From Chloroflexota bacterium (GTDB lineage Bacteria > Chloroflexota > Anaerolineae > Anaerolineales > Villigracilaceae): a stretch of 64,000 bases of DNA. Within the stretch, counting starts at the first letter, position 1. Every line of letters starts with the position of its first letter. The notes below the pieces were generated by a model, which searched no databases, had not been told where the DNA came from, and saw nothing but the letters and a program-made list of their open reading frames with translations. Positions 34,620 to 43,892 of this stretch are shown piece by piece. The translations under genes and the position numbers were made by a program. The stretch is from positions 1,126,902-1,190,901 of the forward strand of contig JABFGC010000002.1 of NCBI GenBank assembly GCA_013112685.1. Reading direction: 5' to 3'.

Positions 34620-35309
34620 ATGACCGACAAACAAAACGAATTCCTTTACAAAATGTCCTCCAGCCTGCGCGCAGGGCTTGCCGAAGTGCAGGCAAAGGTC
34701 AACGATCTCTATCGCATCGAAGAATTGGAGGATTATGTGGACATCCCCGATTCCCCCATCGAACATATCAAGGCGGCGTTGATGCCGCTCGTTGTGCAGG
34801 TCAATGACATCCACGACTACGCGGAAGCCGCCACGAACCGCATGGAACTGGACTTGCAGGAGGTGGATATTTACGCCCTGCTGGACGGTGTATTGACCAT
34901 TGCCGACCAGTTGGCTGACCAAAAAGGCGGCATCACGGTGGAGGAAGAGATTCCCGAAAGCCTGCCCGCCATCGAAGGCGACCCAACCCGGCTCTCGCAG
35001 GCGCTGCTCAACTACATCCACAATGCGGTCAAATTCACCGATAACGGGACCGTCACCGTCCGTGTGGAGCGCGAAGCGGACCGAATCTTGTTTGAAGTCC
35101 ACGATACCGGAATTGGCATCCCCGATGAAAAACAGGAACTGGTCTTCGAGCCGTTCGAGACTGTTTTGGACGATAAGACCGATCCGCGCCTGGGATTGGG
35201 CATCGGCTTGAAGATCGTCGAACACATCATTGACCTGCATGACGGCGAAACCTGGTTCGAAAGCAGGGAAGGCGCGGGCAGTTCGTTCTTTTTTACGATT
35301 CCGCTGTGA
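34620..35309 (+). CDS. Histidine-kinase-like ATPase lacking the phospho-acceptor His
   Basis: The product is 229 residues. The C-terminal half is a clear HATPase_c domain: N box YIHNAVKFT, G1 DTGIGIPDEK, F box VFEPF and G2 GLGIGLKIV. The helix that should carry the H box reads FLYKMSSSLRAGLAEV; aligned to the usual MSHELRTPL, His and Glu are both Ser. It has no membrane segment or sensor domain and no response regulator beside it. It could act as an ATP-binding protein or pseudokinase; it starts 3 bases after the exporter genes and is surely co-transcribed with them. Confidence 0.82.
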   Translation: MTDKQNEFLYKMSSSLRAGLAEVQAKVNDLYRIEELEDYVDIPDSPIEHIKAALMPLVVQVNDIHDYAEAATNRMELDLQEVDIYALLDGVLTIADQLADQKGGITVEEEIPESLPAIEGDPTRLSQALLNYIHNAVKFTDNGTVTVRVEREADRILFEVHDTGIGIPDEKQELVFEPFETVLDDKTDPRLGLGIGLKIVEHIIDLHDGETWFESREGAGSSFFFTIPL

Positions 35310-35317
35310 GTGTCCGC

Positions 35318-35752
35318 TCACCGTGCGGGGTTGTTGAAGAGCGTGCGCGTCAATAGGATGCCCCCGACGCCAACTGCTGCGACCGCCAGCACATAAACCA
35401 TGAGCGGAATCAGGACGAGCGCGAACAGCCAGGGGGTGGGTTGCGTTTCACCCGAAGCCAATCCCGTGATTTCCGCCAGCCATTGCGAGCCGACCAACAG
35501 GAAGACCGCAAGACCCAACCCCCAGCCGATCAACCTGGAATGGGCATGCGCACGCAGCGATGCCCAAAGCAGCAGCCCGCCGCCCAGCAGAGCGGAAGGG
35601 AAAAGTTCCGCCGGCATGAGGTAGTCGAGCCGAAACACGCCTGCCCCAATGAGCGACCCCACGCCGAGGAGGATCGGCGCGAAAATCGGGAACCATGTCA
35701 GGATGGTTCCCGTTATCGCCAAACTTTTGGAAAGAACGTCCTGTCTTTTCAT
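35318..35752 (-). CDS. Integral membrane protein, unknown
   Basis: The product is 144 residues with four membrane helices (about 12-38, 48-66, 72-92 and 108-134). The only soluble parts are the start (MKRQDVLSKS) and the tail (RTLFNNPAR). CAAAAGGAGTCTGTC precedes the ATG. It is convergent with the kinase-like gene, with an 8-base gap between stop codons. No family recognised. Confidence 0.75.
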   Translation of the reverse strand: MKRQDVLSKSLAITGTILTWFPIFAPILLGVGSLIGAGVFRLDYLMPAELFPSALLGGGLLLWASLRAHAHSRLIGWGLGLAVFLLVGSQWLAEITGLASGETQPTPWLFALVLIPLMVYVLAVAAVGVGGILLTRTLFNNPAR

Positions 35753-35861
35753 GACAGACTCCTTTTGTCGTTTTCATGATAGCACGGGAAATTTGACGGT
35801 TCAATGCCGGGCGTCATTTCGGATGAAATTCATTCTCTTCACATACATTACAATTCCCGCC

Positions 35862-36971
35862 ATGCCCCGCAGCATGTACTTTATTTTGACCCTCTCCCTC
35901 CTCCTCGCCGCCTGTGGCACGGAGACTCCAACCGCCCCCACCATGACCCTCCCTCCGCCGGTTGTAACGATTCTTCGTCCTACCGAAACGCCTGCTTTTA
36001 CCTCGACACCCATTGCCGCACCGACATCCACGCCGCTGCCGCATCTGATGTACCCGTACACCATCGCGGGTTTGCGGGAACGGGAATTTTCGGGCGGCGA
36101 GATTTCGCTGGATGTCCGCATTGCGCTGAGCGACCAATTCAGCACCTATTTGATTTCCTATCCGTCGGACGGCTTGCGTATCACAGGGATGTTGAACCTC
36201 CCGATAGGGGAGGGACCTTTCCCTGTGATCGTCATGAATCACGGATTTTATCCTCGCAGTCAGTATTCCTCGGGCGACGGCTCCCAGCGTGCGGCGGAAT
36301 TTCTGACCCGGCGCGGGTACATCACCATTTCGTCGGATTACCGCACCTGGGGCGGTTCGGACCTCGGTCCTTCGTTCTTTCACACCGGCTTGGTGACCGA
36401 TGTGATGAACCTGCTTGCCTCGCTGAATTCGATTCCGCAGGCGGATACGTCCCGTGTTGGGATGTGGGGTCACAGCATGGGTGGGGGAATCGCAACCAAG
36501 ATCCTTACGCTCGAGTCGCCTGTCAGTGCGGCAGTGTTGTACGCGCCCAACTCTGCAGACGACGCCGATCTGATCGCGCGCTGGGGCTACGGCTGCATCG
36601 GCGACATCGCCGCGGGCGAATTGCTGGATACCTGCAACTCGGCGGATGTGATTCCCGAGTCGCTGCCAGCGGAGGTCATTGCCGCTTACGTGGAATCGGC
36701 ACAAAGTCCAGAGAAGATGCGCGAGATCGCTCCATACTACCATCTGAATTCGATCTCCGTACCCGTCCAAATCCATATCGGTTCCGCCGACGGTGACTAC
36801 ATCGGCTCGACCCCGCCGGAGTGGTCGTTCAAATTGCATCAGGGATTGCTGGATGCGGGCGCGAACGCGGAGTTGTTTGTGTATGAAGGACAGCGTCATT
36901 CGTTTACCGGCGATGCGTGGACGTTGTTCATGGAACGGGCGGCTGCGTTCTTCGACGGGAATTTGAAATAA
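35862..36971 (+). CDS. Alpha/beta hydrolase lipoprotein
   Basis: The product is 369 residues. A lipoprotein signal (ILTLSLLLAA, Cys next) and a Thr/Pro linker of about 60 residues are followed by a dienelactone-hydrolase-like fold: NHGF (oxyanion region), nucleophile elbow GMWGHSMGGG, catalytic Asp in GSADGDYIG and His in GQRHSFTG. It would hydrolyse an ester, lactone or peptide outside the membrane; the substrate is unknown. The next gene, 5 bases downstream, is a close paralogue, so the pair arose by tandem duplication. ATG at 35874 (MYFILT) is an alternative start. Confidence 0.85.
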   Translation: MPRSMYFILTLSLLLAACGTETPTAPTMTLPPPVVTILRPTETPAFTSTPIAAPTSTPLPHLMYPYTIAGLREREFSGGEISLDVRIALSDQFSTYLISYPSDGLRITGMLNLPIGEGPFPVIVMNHGFYPRSQYSSGDGSQRAAEFLTRRGYITISSDYRTWGGSDLGPSFFHTGLVTDVMNLLASLNSIPQADTSRVGMWGHSMGGGIATKILTLESPVSAAVLYAPNSADDADLIARWGYGCIGDIAAGELLDTCNSADVIPESLPAEVIAAYVESAQSPEKMREIAPYYHLNSISVPVQIHIGSADGDYIGSTPPEWSFKLHQGLLDAGANAELFVYEGQRHSFTGDAWTLFMERAAAFFDGNLK

Positions 36972-36976
36972 ACCGC

Positions 36977-38063
36977 ATGAAAAAATTTTTACTGGTCTTT
37001 CTGGTTTTGCTTGTCTCAGCGTGTCAATCTTCGGCGGGAACGCCCGCGCCGCAACTCGTCGTGACCATTATTCCAGATACGCCAACGCCGACCAAATCGC
37101 CGCGGCCGACCGCGACCCTGACCACCGAGCAGGCGATGCAACCATACACCATCGAAGGTTTGCGCGACCGCGATTTTGAACATGGCGAAATCACCGTTCG
37201 GGAAACCCTGCTCGAATCGCCGCACTTCACCCGTTATCTGATCGAATATCCGAGCGACGGTTTGACCGTCACCGGCATCCTGCAAATCCCAACCATTGGC
37301 GAGCCGCCGTATCCGGTCATTGTGCTCAATCACGGATTCTTTTCGCGTTACGTTTACACATCCGGCGACGGCACCGACCGCGCCGCAGAATTTCTCAACC
37401 GCCGCGGCTATCTCACGGTCTCGTCGGATTATCGCACCTGGGGCGGTTCGGAGACGGGCGAGAGTTTGTTTTATTCCGGGCTGGCAATTGACGTCGTCAA
37501 TCTGATGAACGCGCTCCCGTCCATTCCAGAAGCCGACCCCGAACGCATCGGCATGTGGGGTCACAGCATGGGCGGCGGCGTGACGTTGAAGGTTTTGACG
37601 ATTGATTCGCGCATCAAGGCGGCTGTGTTATATTCGTCGGTCAGCGCCGATTTTGCCGACATCATCGAACGCTGGGGGCCCCGGCTGTGTCGGGGATGTC
37701 TACGAGGGCGAACTCGCACTCGGATGCAACTCATCGGACATCCTCCCGCTGGATTCGCCGCCCGATTTAATCGCCTCCTACTTCGACGCGACGACTGATC
37801 CTGTTATGCTGAGAGCGGTCTCACCCCTTTACCATTTCGATTCCGTCAGCGCACCGGTCCTCATTGCCTACGGCACGGAAGACGGCAAGACCTCCGCTGG
37901 TACACCGCCGGAGTGGTCGAAGAAAATGTACGAGGTGTTCCTCGAAGCCGGCGTGGATGCGGAAATCCTTGCTTTTCAAGGCGAGGAACATTCCTTCATC
38001 GGAGATCCCTGGTTCCAGTTCATGGCGAAGACACAGTTATTCTTCGACCGTCATGTGAAATAA
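36977..38063 (+). CDS. Alpha/beta hydrolase lipoprotein, tandem paralogue (one frameshift)
   Basis: It is organised like its neighbour: lipoprotein signal (MKKFLLVFLVLLVSA, Cys next), Thr/Pro linker, PYTIEGLRDRDF, NHGFFSRY, GMWGHSMGGG, then Asp in YGTEDGKTS and His in GEEHSFIG. The frame changes near 37680 at a GGGGGCCCC run; the first frame ends in ERWGP and the second continues GCVGDVYEGELALGCNSSD, exactly as in the paralogue (RWGYGCIGDIAAGELL). This comparison shows a one-base homopolymer error or mutation rather than two genes. It ends in a tract of family C palindromes. Confidence 0.85.
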
Positions 38064-38079
38064 CAGGCTTGGCTTTCAA

Positions 38080-38280
38080 ATTCCGAAAGCAGAACTTTCA
38101 AAGTCCATTTCCCTAAAGCGGCTCTGGAGTCCTGAAGTTCTACTTCAGGACCTCTTTCAAATTCCGAAAGTAGAACTTTCGGAGTCCATTTTCCTAAAGC
38201 GGCTTTGGAGTCCTAAAGTTCTACTTCAGGGCCTTTTTCAAATTCCGAAAGTAGAGCTTTCGGAATCCATATCCGTATTC
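38080..38280. repeat. Tandem family C palindromes
   Basis: Two to three direct copies of a 75-80 bp unit, each with two hairpins (AAATTCCGAAAGTAGAACTTTCGGA and GTCCTGAAGTTCTACTTCAGG types) separated by CCATTTTCCTAAAGCGGCTT. It lies between the hydrolase pair and the EamA gene; the T-rich ends could terminate transcription. Confidence 0.82.
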
Positions 38281-38961
38281 CTGACTTTTGCAAAAAGAAT
38301 GGAACAACATGCCTGAAACAACTTCCGCACATCGTCCCGACGCCCTGACCCTCTCCGCGTTCTTTTTGGTGGTTTTGCTCGGCGGGTCGAATTCTGTTGC
38401 CATTCGTTTTAGCAATCAGGAACTGGCTCCGTTTTGGGGAGCCGCTATTCGCTTTGGGACCGCTGCGCTGGTCTTCTGGCTCGTCTTGTGGTGGCGGCAA
38501 TTGAAGCTGCCCGGTTTGAAAGACTCCGCCGTGATCGCCGTGAACGGTTTCCTGTCTGTTGGGGTCAGTTTTGCCCTGTTGTATTGGGCGTTACTGCATG
38601 TGCCCGTCAGCCTGGCGACCATCTTCATTTCTTCGAGTCCGCTGTTCACATTTCTGCTGGCGGGTCCTGCACCGGCTCGAGCGGTTCCGCCTGCAAGCCC
38701 TGGCGGGCGGTATCGTCGCTGTTATCGGCATGACGATTGCGGTCAATGCCCAGCCGGGCGGCGCGGACATGCTCCCTTCCATTCTGGCGCTGCTTTTGGG
38801 TTCCATCGTTGCGGCGGAGGGGAATGTGATTTTCAAGATGTATTCCCTGAAGGGCAACCCGGCTGTGATCAATGCGCTTTCGCTTTCCGCAGGCGCAATC
38901 TTTCTGGGAGGCGCTTCTCTCATCGCAGGAGAAGCGTGGATGCTGCCCACCAAACCGGAGG

Positions 38962-40021
38962 GGCTTTGGTGCATAAATCGAAAAATAGGCGCATTTCATC
39001 TATCTGGAAGCCAGACTTAGGTAATCGGGCAGCTTTCAGGCATACCGAGATGGGTCATTTTATTGAGTGCCAGACAGCGGATCAAGGCTTGTGTCGTTTG
39101 GGTTTCCAGCAATCTTGCTGAAAGTCTATCACCGAAGATGATTTTCAAGCGGAACATGATGGTTTCTGCCAAAGAACGAATGTGATAGCCAGATTCTTCC
39201 TTCCATGGTTGCGAATGTGGCGTAGATTTTCGTCGCGTTTATGACGTTCTTCCTTTGAGTTGCCATGCTGCCAAATATGGGCGTTCTTGCGCGGCGGGAT
39301 TAGGATATCCACATCGGGTGAATGTTCATTGAGTGCCTTGTATACTTTACGTTTGTCATAGGCTCCATCGCCGGCACACGAGAGCAGGGCTTCTTCAATT
39401 TGCTCCAACATCTCCATCACCACGGCGTCGTCACTGACGCTGTTTTCCGTGAGTGCCACCGCCAGAATTTCGCCTGTATCGGGATTGCCGCCCAGATGCA
39501 ATTTACGCCAGGTCCGTCGCTTGGAATAGCCGTGTTTGCGAACCTTCCACTCGCCTTCGCCATAAATCTTCAGACCTGTGCTATCCAAAACGATGTTCAG
39601 ACTGCCACTGCTTTTCTTCGGCAAGTTCACTTTCAACGTTGCACCCCGTTTGGAAAGCGTGGAATGGTCAGGCACAGGCAAATGAATATCCAACATCGCA
39701 AACACAGAGCGCACGAAACCCTCCACGCGCGATTGGTCAGATGAAACACTTCCTTGATCGTCAGCATGATTTCAATGGCTTTGTCGCTGTAGTCAAACTG
39801 ACTGCCGCGCTGCTTCTCGCCCGCATACAGCCAGGTTTGCTCAAAGTCGTCCGACAACCAGAATGTGATCGAACCTCGTTGGATCAATGCTTTCTCATAC
39901 TCCGACCAGTTCTGGACACGATATAATGTCTTCCGGCGCGAGGATGGCTTTGATGGTTTAGGCATAAACCCAAAGTTACATGCTCGCGCCCCTTTTGTCT
40001 AGCCTTTCATGCACCAAAGCC
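38962..40021. mobile_element. IS5 family, IS903-group insertion sequence
   Basis: Perfect 13-bp inverted ends GGCTTTGGTGCAT (38962-38974; reversed at 40009-40021), 1060 bp, flanked by a perfect 9-bp target duplication AACCGGAGG (38953-38961 and 40022-40030). Length, end sequence and 9-bp duplication are as in IS903. Confidence 0.93.
39017..39965 (-). CDS. IS903-type transposase (two frameshifts)
   Basis: The transposase fills the IS. N-terminal region KPSSRRKTLYRVQNWSEYEK, FDYSDKAIEIMLTIKEVFHL; middle PVPDHSTLSKRGATLKVNLP with first catalytic Asp in NIVLDSTGLKIYGEGEW; second Asp in CAGDGAYDKRKVY; C-terminal Glu in SLAETIMFRLKIIFG. Frame changes occur near 39733 and near 39205; the true C-terminus reads through to TAA at 39017. 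Since the ends and target duplication are perfect, the insertion is young, and two frameshifts in it are better explained by assembly errors than by decay. Confidence 0.85.
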
Positions 40022-40271
40022 AACCGGAGGTGTGGATTGCCGTGACCTATCTCATCCTCGGCGGCTCTGTTGTGATGTTCTATTTGTTTGTTTACCTGCT
40101 CGCCCGTTGGACGGCATCGGCGGCGTCTTACACGGTCCTGTGCTTTCCGTTGGTGGCGACCGTCCTTGCGGCATGGCTGGCGAAGGAGACCGTCACGCCG
40201 CTGTTTTTGCTTGGCGGGGCGATCGTCATCCTCGGCGTGTGGGTGGGCGCGTTTTTCGGCAAAACCGGGGC

Positions 40272-40301
40272 TTGACGCGAATCGAATTGCGGAAGTAAAA
40301 T
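40272..40301 (+). promoter_or_regulatory. Promoter of the RIO-kinase leader transcript
   Basis: -35 TTGACG (40272-40277), 18-base spacer, -10 TAAAAT (40296-40301). It overlaps the stop codon of the EamA gene. Confidence 0.65.
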
Positions 40302-40340
40302 GACCGCATCATCTCATTCCACGAAAGGAGGCTCGAAAAC

Positions 40341-40406
40341 ATGCAAGCCATCTTGGTAACCCCTGTTCATTTGTTCAGCGCGCCTCCTGCGTGTGAGTTG
40401 GCATAA
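40341..40406 (+). CDS. Putative 21-residue leader peptide upstream of the RIO kinase
   Basis: A very strong ribosome binding site (AAAGGAGG) precedes an ATG that opens a 21-codon ORF (MQAILVTPVHLF..., ending CELA, then TAA). The stop lies 18 bases before the first of several terminator hairpins, the usual layout of a transcription attenuator or of a stalling leader. Coding status is inferred from the ribosome binding site and position only; the peptide has no run of a single amino acid. Confidence 0.5.
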   Translation: MQAILVTPVHLFSAPPACELA

Positions 40407-40424
40407 GACCGTTCGGTAAAGTCC

Positions 40425-40455
40425 AACCGCAGGCGCGCTCCGCCTGCGGTTTTTG
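40425..40455 (+). terminator. Terminator/attenuator hairpin 1
   Basis: AACCGCAGGCG (40425-40435) pairs with CGCCTGCGGTT (40441-40451), with T residues following. Confidence 0.75.
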
Positions 40456-40495
40456 ATTCTCCGTACCGCAATAATTTATTTTGCGATACCCCCCG

Positions 40496-40526
40496 ACCGC
40501 AGGGAAGTTGTACCCTGCGGTTTTTT
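40496..40526 (+). terminator. Terminator/attenuator hairpin 2
   Basis: ACCGCAGGG (40496-40504) pairs with CCCTGCGGT (40513-40521), with TTTTTT. A weaker third version (CCGCAG ... CCTGTGGTTTTTG) lies at 40561-40589. Confidence 0.7.
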
Positions 40527-40533
40527 GATTTCC

Positions 40534-40560
40534 GTAGTGCGAGATACTATCTCGCACTAC
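40534..40560. promoter_or_regulatory. Perfect 13-bp hairpin between the terminators
   Basis: GTAGTGCGAGATA, one loop base, TATCTCGCACTAC. A decayed relative (GTACCGCAA ... TTTGCGATAC) lies before hairpin 2, so hairpin-plus-terminator is a unit repeated twice. Confidence 0.7.
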
Positions 40561-40609
40561 CCGCAGAAAGTTGTATCCTGTGGTTTTTGTTTTAAGGTGC
40601 TCACCGACA

Positions 40610-41623
40610 ATGAATACGAAAGACTATATCGAATATTTCGAGGAACTCGACGATTTGGAAGGCGGAGGCGCGCGCCCGCGTAACAAGCGCGTCACGCAAA
40701 AGCGCGAATCGAAACGGCGTGAGATGGATGCGAAAGTATTCATCCGTGCGCAGGAGATTTCGCGGGAGTTCAAATTCACCTACAAAGCCGCGCGCTTCGA
40801 GGAAGCCTGGCTGCTGGATTCCCTGGCAGAGATCGCCGCCCACGGCTGGATCACGGATGTGATGCGAAAGGTGAAGGTTGGCAAGGAAGCCTCGGTGTAT
40901 CTCTGCAAACCGGGCCCCGCTGTGGATGTGCCGCTGCTTGCCGCGAAGGTCTACCGTCCGCGCTCGCTGCGCAACCTCAAGAACGATGCCCAATACCGCG
41001 TCGGGCGCGTGGACCTGGACGAGGATGGAACAGCCCTGTGGAAGGAAGCGGACGTCAATGCGATCATCAAGCGCACCAGTTACGGCGAGGAGGTGCGGCA
41101 TCAATCCTGGATCGCGTATGAATTCGTCACGATGGAAATGTTGCACAAGGCTGGCGCGGATATCCCCAAGCCGTTCGCGAAAGAAAAAAACGCCATCTTG
41201 ATGGAGTTCATCGGCGATGGGGGAACGCCTGCGCCGCCTCTCAGTCAAATCGCCCTGGAGCGGGATGAAGTAAAACTGCTCTTCGAGCGCGTCATCCGCA
41301 ACATGGACATCATGCTCTCGAAAGACCGCGTTCACGGCGACCTTTCAGCGTACAACATCCTGTATTGGGACGGCGGCATCAAGTTGATTGACTTCCCGCA
41401 GGTCGTCATCCCGAAGTCCAACCCGTCTTCGTGGAGCATCTTCCAGCGTGATGTGACGCGCGTCTGTCAGTACTTTGCGGCGCAGGGCGTTGCATGTAAT
41501 CCGCAAAAACTTGCGGCAGATTTGTGGACTTCGCATGGTCACCGGGTGTTCGAAAAGGTTCATCCGAAATATTTGGATCCCGATATGCCCAAAGACCGCC
41601 AGCGCTGGGAGAAGGAGAAGTAA
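40610..41623 (+). CDS. RIO1-family protein kinase
   Basis: The product is 337 residues. A charged N-terminus is followed by a RIO domain: nucleotide loop GKEASVYLCKPG, Lys in AAKVYR, ILMEFIGDGG (hinge), catalytic loop HGDLSAYNIL and metal-binding IDFPQ in place of DFG, both hallmarks of RIO kinases. Bacterial RIO1-like proteins are rarer than in archaea and eukaryotes, where they act in small-subunit maturation; the bacterial substrate is unknown. The ATG at 40610 follows a roughly 300-base leader that contains a small ORF, two good terminators and a hairpin, so expression is probably controlled by read-through. Confidence 0.9.
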   Translation: MNTKDYIEYFEELDDLEGGGARPRNKRVTQKRESKRREMDAKVFIRAQEISREFKFTYKAARFEEAWLLDSLAEIAAHGWITDVMRKVKVGKEASVYLCKPGPAVDVPLLAAKVYRPRSLRNLKNDAQYRVGRVDLDEDGTALWKEADVNAIIKRTSYGEEVRHQSWIAYEFVTMEMLHKAGADIPKPFAKEKNAILMEFIGDGGTPAPPLSQIALERDEVKLLFERVIRNMDIMLSKDRVHGDLSAYNILYWDGGIKLIDFPQVVIPKSNPSSWSIFQRDVTRVCQYFAAQGVACNPQKLAADLWTSHGHRVFEKVHPKYLDPDMPKDRQRWEKEK

Positions 41624-41628
41624 ACACC

Positions 41629-41690
41629 CGATGGTAGACCATGGACGATGCGTCATGGTCTGCCGTCCATGATCCATCGTCAGACGTAGG
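41629..41690. repeat. Family E palindrome
   Basis: GATGGTAGACCATGGACGATG pairs imperfectly with CATGGTCTGCCGTCCATGATC. Same family as 13558-13640 and 15427-15470. Confidence 0.7.
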
Positions 41691-41719
41691 ATAAAATTGG
41701 GGGCGAGGAGAAAATTGAA

Positions 41720-43140
41720 ATGAACAACGTCCGCCCGCGATTAACTTTAATGACCGAAGAGCAGGTTCGGGAAGCGCATCAAAATGTATTGAAGGTGCTG
41801 AGTCAAACCGGAGTGCGCGTGGATTCGCCCGCGATTCTGCAAATGCTCGAATTGAAATTGAAGTTGAAATCCCAGGACCGCATCATTAAATTCCCGGCTG
41901 AGGTTGTGGAGGAAGCCATCAAATCCGCGCCGAAAACCATTGACGTCTATGACCGGCGCGGCGAGCATCAATTGAAATTGGGGGAGGACCGCCTGCGTTT
42001 TGGGGTGGGGGTGACGGCGCTGTTCTATCAGAATCCCGTTGATGAAACGCTGGATATTTTCAAACGTGAAAACTTCCGCGACCTGGTGCGGCTCGGTTCG
42101 CTGCTCAAGCACTACGACGTGATCTCCACAGTTGGCATTGTTCGCGACGTGAAGGAAGAACTCGGCGATATGTACGGCTCACTGGAGCATATTGCCAACA
42201 CCGTCAAGCCGCTTGTCCTACTCGTCTCCGATGAAAACCGCTTCCCCGATGTGCTCGATATGTTCGAGACGCTTCACGGCAGGGAGTTGGGGAATAAGCC
42301 TTTTGTGATTCCCTACTTCAACCCGGTCAGCCCGCTGGTGATGAACGCCGGGACGGTGGACAAGATGAAGGTCGCCATCGAGCGCGGACTGCCGGTCATC
42401 TTCTCGAATTACAGCATGGCGGGCGCATCCACGCCGCTGACTCCGGCTGGCACGCTCACGCTGCTCATGGCGGAACTGCTTGCCGGGCTGGTTATCAGTC
42501 AGACCATCAGGAAGGGCGCGCAGATTCTGCTTGGCATGCTGCCGGTTTATTTCGACATGCGCACCATGCTCAACTTCTACGACCCCCAAAGCATCCTCAT
42601 CAGCGTTGCCTGCTCCGAGATGATGAAATATTACGGCATCCCGCACTGTTCGACCTCCGGTTCCGGTACCGGCTGGGGCATGGATTTGATCGCCGCCGAC
42701 ACCTACTGGATGAACACCCTCGCGCTTCTTCTCTCGCACGGACACCTGGCTCCGTTCATCGGAGATTCTCTTGGCTCCAAGTCCATCTCGCCGACGACCT
42801 TCGTCCACTGCCACGAGATCATTGACCAGGCGCTGCGTATCCACAACGGTTTTCAATTGGACGATGTCAACTCGGCTGTGGATGAGATCGCCAAAGTGGG
42901 ACCGGGCAAAAGTTTCCTCAACCAGCCTTCCACGCTGAAGAATTACAAAACCGGGTATTACGTCAGTGATGTGTACCCGCGTTACAGCATGGAGAAGTGG
43001 ATCGAAGCCGGTCAGCCGGCCGCGCGCCAGGTCTTGCGGCAAAAAACGCAGGACTCATGGCGTCCGCCCCCGCGCCGGAGGATTACCCTGACTTTATTGC
43101 AAGGGGAGAGGAATTTATCCGCCGGAAGTTCTCCGTCTGA
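41720..43140 (+). CDS. MttB-family (trimethylamine methyltransferase superfamily) protein, non-pyrrolysine type (frameshift near the end)
   Basis: A 473-residue corrinoid-dependent methyltransferase family member: MTEEQVREAHQNVLKVLSQTGVRVDSP at the start, FGVGVTALFYQNP, PFVIPYFNPVSPL, GLPVIFSNYSMAGASTPLTPAGTL, TSGSGTGWGMDL and KVGPGKSFLNQPSTL. No amber codon interrupts the frame, so it is one of the non-Pyl homologues, which in known cases demethylate quaternary amines such as glycine betaine. The frame slips near 43053; the correct tail reads ASAPAPEDYPDFIARGEEFI and ends at TGA 43138. No corrinoid protein is encoded next to it. MTHFR at 24 kb could take the methyl group onward. Confidence 0.86.
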
Positions 43141-43147
43141 CGCATGT

Positions 43148-43153
43148 TATACT
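43148..43153 (+). promoter_or_regulatory. -10 box for the Ig-like lipoprotein gene
   Basis: TATACT lies 24 bases before the proposed TTG start. No clear -35 box was seen. Confidence 0.35.
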
Positions 43154-43177
43154 CATAAGCGGTTCGCTGGAGTACGC

Positions 43178-43890
43178 TTGAAGAAAAAAATTATTTTCCC
43201 GCTGATTTTGCTTTTCATGCTGGCGTGTTCGATCCCGGATTTGCCCCGCCTGCCGCGCCCCTGCCCACCCAGCCTCCCGGCTTGCTCGAAACAGCCATCG
43301 TCCAGACGGCGGACGCGGCTCAGACTCAAACCGCGGCTGTTCTTCCCACCTCGACCTTTACCCCGCCGCCGACCCGTACGCCTTCCATCACGCCGTCTCC
43401 CACGGTGACGTTCATTTTCAGCCTATACACGCATACGCCAATTCCCTCCGAAACGCCAACCGGGTTTTTTACGGTCGAAAGCGGCGGACAATCCGGCGGC
43501 TCATCCGACGAGGAGGAAGAGGAGGATGGAAAAAGAAAACGCCCTGTCTTTACCGGCAAGGAATGGACCTGCTCGCAGGTGGGGGTCTTCCCGCCGAAGA
43601 ATACCGAGTTCAAAGCCCGATCGTTTTTTACAGTTTATTGGACATTAATGAACACCGGCACAAAAACGTGGACGGTCAACGGCGTGGATTTCGTTTACAA
43701 GGGCGGCTACCGGCACGAGGGAACGAAGATACAGGACTTTACGGTGAACGTCCCTACCGGTGCAAAGGTGACCGTCAGCGCTTCGTTCTATGCGCCGAGA
43801 CAGCCCGGCACATTCCAGACCATTTTCACGTTGATGGTCGGAAGGCGCACCTTCTGCGGAGTCAATTACCAGTTTGTCGTCGTCGAATAA
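43178..43890 (+). CDS. Lipoprotein with NBR1-type Ig-like domain (one frameshift)
   Basis: The start is TTG at 43178, preceded by CTGGAG, and opens a lipoprotein signal (KKKIIFPLILLFMLA, Cys next). A long linker with Thr/Pro motifs and an acidic patch DEEEEEDGKRKR leads into one NBR1-type Ig-like domain: FFTVYWTLMNTGTKTWTVNGVDFVY with conserved Trp residues, and YAPRQPGTFQTIFTLMVG. Signal and linker are in different frames (shift about 43240-43265), a likely one-base indel. Such surface lipoproteins with Ig-like folds are frequent in Chloroflexota and probably mediate binding. Confidence 0.78.
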
Positions 43891-43892
43891 AG

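Larger units (their letters stand above)
38309..40275 (+). pseudogene. EamA/DMT-family transporter gene interrupted by an IS903-type element
   Basis: The parts before (38309-38961) and after (40031-40275) the IS join into one drug/metabolite transporter of ten membrane helices: FLVVLLGGSNSVAIRFSNQELAP at the start, FGTAALVFWLVLWW, FLSVGVSFALLYWALLHVPV, and after the IS VTYLILGGSVVMFYLFVYLLARW to FGKTGA. The target was the codon region for TKPEG. There is also a one-base frameshift near 38670 (between FLLAG and LHRLERF). The IS makes the gene non-functional in this genome copy. The last bases before its stop contain the promoter of the next leader transcript. Confidence 0.85.

Noticed and set aside
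38080..38280. Regular repeats that might be a CRISPR array.
   Set aside because: Units are 75-80 bp with internal hairpins, no unique spacers, and the same hairpins occur at several other intergenic sites; no cas genes.
41720..43140. Pyrrolysine-containing trimethylamine methyltransferase.
   Set aside because: There is no in-frame TAG, and no pyl gene was seen in the window.
41720..43408. An open frame joining the MttB-like protein with the following lipoprotein signal (562 codons).
   Set aside because: The MttB tail continues in another frame to a TGA at 43138 and the signal peptide has its own start at 43178; the long frame is an artefact of an indel near 43053.
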